A stretch of 6,331 bases of DNA from contig SKYY01000101.1 of assembly GCA_007127665.1 (NCBI GenBank), forward strand, positions 1 to 6,331. The letters are read 5' to 3'. Shown here piece after piece: positions 4,911 to 6,331 of the stretch (the stretch's first letter is position 1; each line of letters begins with the position of its first letter). The notes below the pieces were generated by a model. That model was not told where the DNA came from, ran no database searches, and saw only the letters and a program-made list of their open reading frames with translations. Source of the stretch: Balneolales bacterium. Its GTDB lineage: Bacteria; Bacteroidota; Rhodothermia; Balneolales; Natronogracilivirgulaceae. The translations under genes and the position numbers were made by a program.

Positions 4911-6331
4911 ATGAGATTACCGTCAACAACCTTCGTCTTTTTGCTGCTTTTCATGTTCGCCGGTCTGACGGCTTCTAACAGTTATAGCCGGATTGATGGC
5001 TCCCTGGTAACGCATCAGTCAGATCCAGCCCAACGGAATGCTTTGCAACCGAACCCGTCACATCCTTTTTCCTACCGGATGGATTTGCCGGTTTCCCATG
5101 ATGGCCCGGAACCAGCGGATACGTACGCTGTTCCAGATCATGTCCCGCAAGAGATCCTGACAGCTGTCCCCGAATGGGCTCAAGAGGCCGTCTGGTACCA
5201 GATTTTTGTCGAACGGTTCCGCGACGGCGATCCCGGCAACCAGCCGACCATGGAAACCATCGAAGGTTCCTGGCCGCACAACAAGCCGGAGAGCTGGGAA
5301 CCCACGCCGTGGGGACACGACTGGTACCGCATGGAACCCTGGGCCGTCGAGAGCGGCAAGGAGTTCTACCGGACCGTCCAGATGCGCCGCTACGGCGGCG
5401 ATCTGCAGGGCGTGCTCGACAAACTCGACTACCTGGCCGACCTCGGCATCACCGCCATCTATTTCAATCCGCTCAACGACGCCCCGTCACTCCACAAGTA
5501 CGACGCCCGCAACTACCGCCACATCGACGTGAACTTCGGACCCGATCCGGAGGGCGACATGGAACTCATGTCCCGGGAGGATCCGGCCGACCCCGACACA
5601 TGGGTCTGGACCTCGGCCGAAAAACTCTTCCTCCAGGTCATCGAGCAGGCACGCAAACTGGGCATCCGGGTGATCATGGACTACTCCTGGAACCACACCG
5701 GCATCACATTCTGGGCCTGGCAGCACATCCTGGAACACCAGGAGGCTTCGCCGTATGCCGACTGGTACCAGATCGACCGTTTCAACGATCCCGCCACCGA
5801 TGAAAACGAGTTTTCCTACCCCGGCTGGGCGGGCGTGCCGGAGCTGCCTCAATTCCGCCGCTACGACTCCGTGGAAGAGTTCGAGCACGGCGACCTCATC
5901 CCGGGCGATTTCCACCCCGACCTGAAACGGCACATCTTCGCAGTGACGCGCCGCTGGCTGGCCCCCGACGGGGACGTGAGCCGGGGGGTGGATGGATTCC
6001 GGTTGGATGTGGCCGAGCTCATCCCGGTCGATTTCTGGCGGGATTACCGCAAATTCGTGCGCAGCATCAACCCCGAGGCCTTCCTGATCGGCGAGCTCTG
6101 GTGGGCCGACTGGCCGCAGACCCTGATGGACCCCACCGAATGGCTGCAGGGCGACATCTTTGACGCGGTGATGAACTACCGGTGGTACCGCCCCACGCGT
6201 CAATGGCTGAGCGGGGCCGAGCCGGAACTGCGCGCGCCCACGGAGTACGTCCACCATCTCGATTCCATCGCCCGCGGCCTGCGTCCGGAGGTGCTGCGTG
6301 CGCAGATGAACCTCACCGCCAGCCACGACAC
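4911..6331 (+). CDS. Secreted GH13 family alpha-glucan hydrolase (alpha-amylase/neopullulanase type), 3' end missing
   Basis: 473 residues are visible before the right edge. The ATG at 4911 is chosen because it opens a signal peptide (MRLPSTTF, hydrophobic to about residue 20, likely cleaved near ASNSYS at 21-26). There is no Shine-Dalgarno sequence. Residues 27-88 are a low-similarity linker. The GH13 barrel begins at about 92 with AVWYQIFVERFRDGDPGN. RRYGGDLQGVLDKLDYLADL follows at 159-178, and SLHKYDARNYRHID at 193-206. Conserved region I is DYSWNHTG (D257, N261, H262). Region II is GVDGFRLDVAEL (R364, nucleophile D366), region III FLIGELWW (acid/base E395), and region IV NLTASHD (H472, D473). 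All three catalytic carboxylates are present, so the enzyme should be active on alpha-1,4-glucans such as starch, glycogen or maltodextrin, in the periplasm or outside the cell. The exact substrate and GH13 subfamily cannot be fixed. Only the barrel's end and any C-terminal or sorting domain are missing. The barrel DNA is GC-richer than the leader. Confidence 0.94.
   Translation, partial: MRLPSTTFVFLLLFMFAGLTASNSYSRIDGSLVTHQSDPAQRNALQPNPSHPFSYRMDLPVSHDGPEPADTYAVPDHVPQEILTAVPEWAQEAVWYQIFVERFRDGDPGNQPTMETIEGSWPHNKPESWEPTPWGHDWYRMEPWAVESGKEFYRTVQMRRYGGDLQGVLDKLDYLADLGITAIYFNPLNDAPSLHKYDARNYRHIDVNFGPDPEGDMELMSREDPADPDTWVWTSAEKLFLQVIEQARKLGIRVIMDYSWNHTGITFWAWQHILEHQEASPYADWYQIDRFNDPATDENEFSYPGWAGVPELPQFRRYDSVEEFEHGDLIPGDFHPDLKRHIFAVTRRWLAPDGDVSRGVDGFRLDVAELIPVDFWRDYRKFVRSINPEAFLIGELWWADWPQTLMDPTEWLQGDIFDAVMNYRWYRPTRQWLSGAEPELRAPTEYVHHLDSIARGLRPEVLRAQMNLTASHD

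Noticed and set aside
5174..5803. Plus-strand open frame of 209 codons in another frame of the GH13 gene
   Set aside because: The translation is dominated by Arg, Pro, Gly and His, typical of an out-of-frame reading of GC-rich DNA, and it overlaps the well-supported GH13 frame.
5487..6326. Minus-strand open frame of 279 codons opposite the GH13 gene
   Set aside because: Long antisense frames are expected in GC-rich coding DNA. The plus strand carries all GH13 catalytic motifs across the same bases.

Overview
The window looks like part of the genome of a free-living member of the Fibrobacterota-Chlorobiota-Bacteroidota (FCB) group, most plausibly a Balneolota/Rhodothermota-type bacterium. The main evidence is that two unrelated secreted proteins both end in the same kind of C-terminal type IX secretion (T9SS) sorting domain, with the QNYPNPFNP motif and a terminal KLMLVK. 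The two finished proteins are rich in Asp/Glu and poor in Lys, which would suit a halophile. The phylum is an inference and the halophily is weaker still.

Layout, all genes on the + strand. (1) 2-1876: the 3' part of a large secreted multidomain protein. It has a propeller-like region of unknown function, an OB-fold-like module, an Ig-like module and a T9SS sorting domain. (2) 1877-2144: intergenic, with a perfect 16-bp hairpin at 1907-1943 that is a strong terminator candidate; I see no gene in the rest. (3) 2145-4595: a complete 816-residue secreted protein with the order signal peptide, two cohesin-like domains, two putative-Ig/cadherin-like repeats, two DUF4397-like repeats, T9SS sorting domain. 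(4) 4596-4910: intergenic, with a 12-bp palindrome touching the stop codon, a 15-bp hairpin, and a spaced direct repeat upstream of the next gene. (5) 4911-6331: the 5' part of a secreted GH13 family alpha-glucan hydrolase (alpha-amylase/neopullulanase type). It is open at the right edge and ends just after the last catalytic aspartate.

How they fit together: all three products appear to be exported, two of them by the T9SS. Hairpins separate the genes, so three transcription units are more likely than one operon. A cohesin-bearing surface protein beside an alpha-glucan hydrolase suggests, without showing, a role in extracellular polysaccharide capture and breakdown.

Base composition is uneven. 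The cohesin half of gene 2 is AT-richer than its DUF4397 half, and the GH13 catalytic domain is clearly GC-richer than its own N-terminal leader. I found no CRISPR array, tRNA, rRNA, insertion sequence or phage gene, and no clearly new biological system. The most interesting points are the modular architecture of gene 2 and the composition step inside the GH13 gene.
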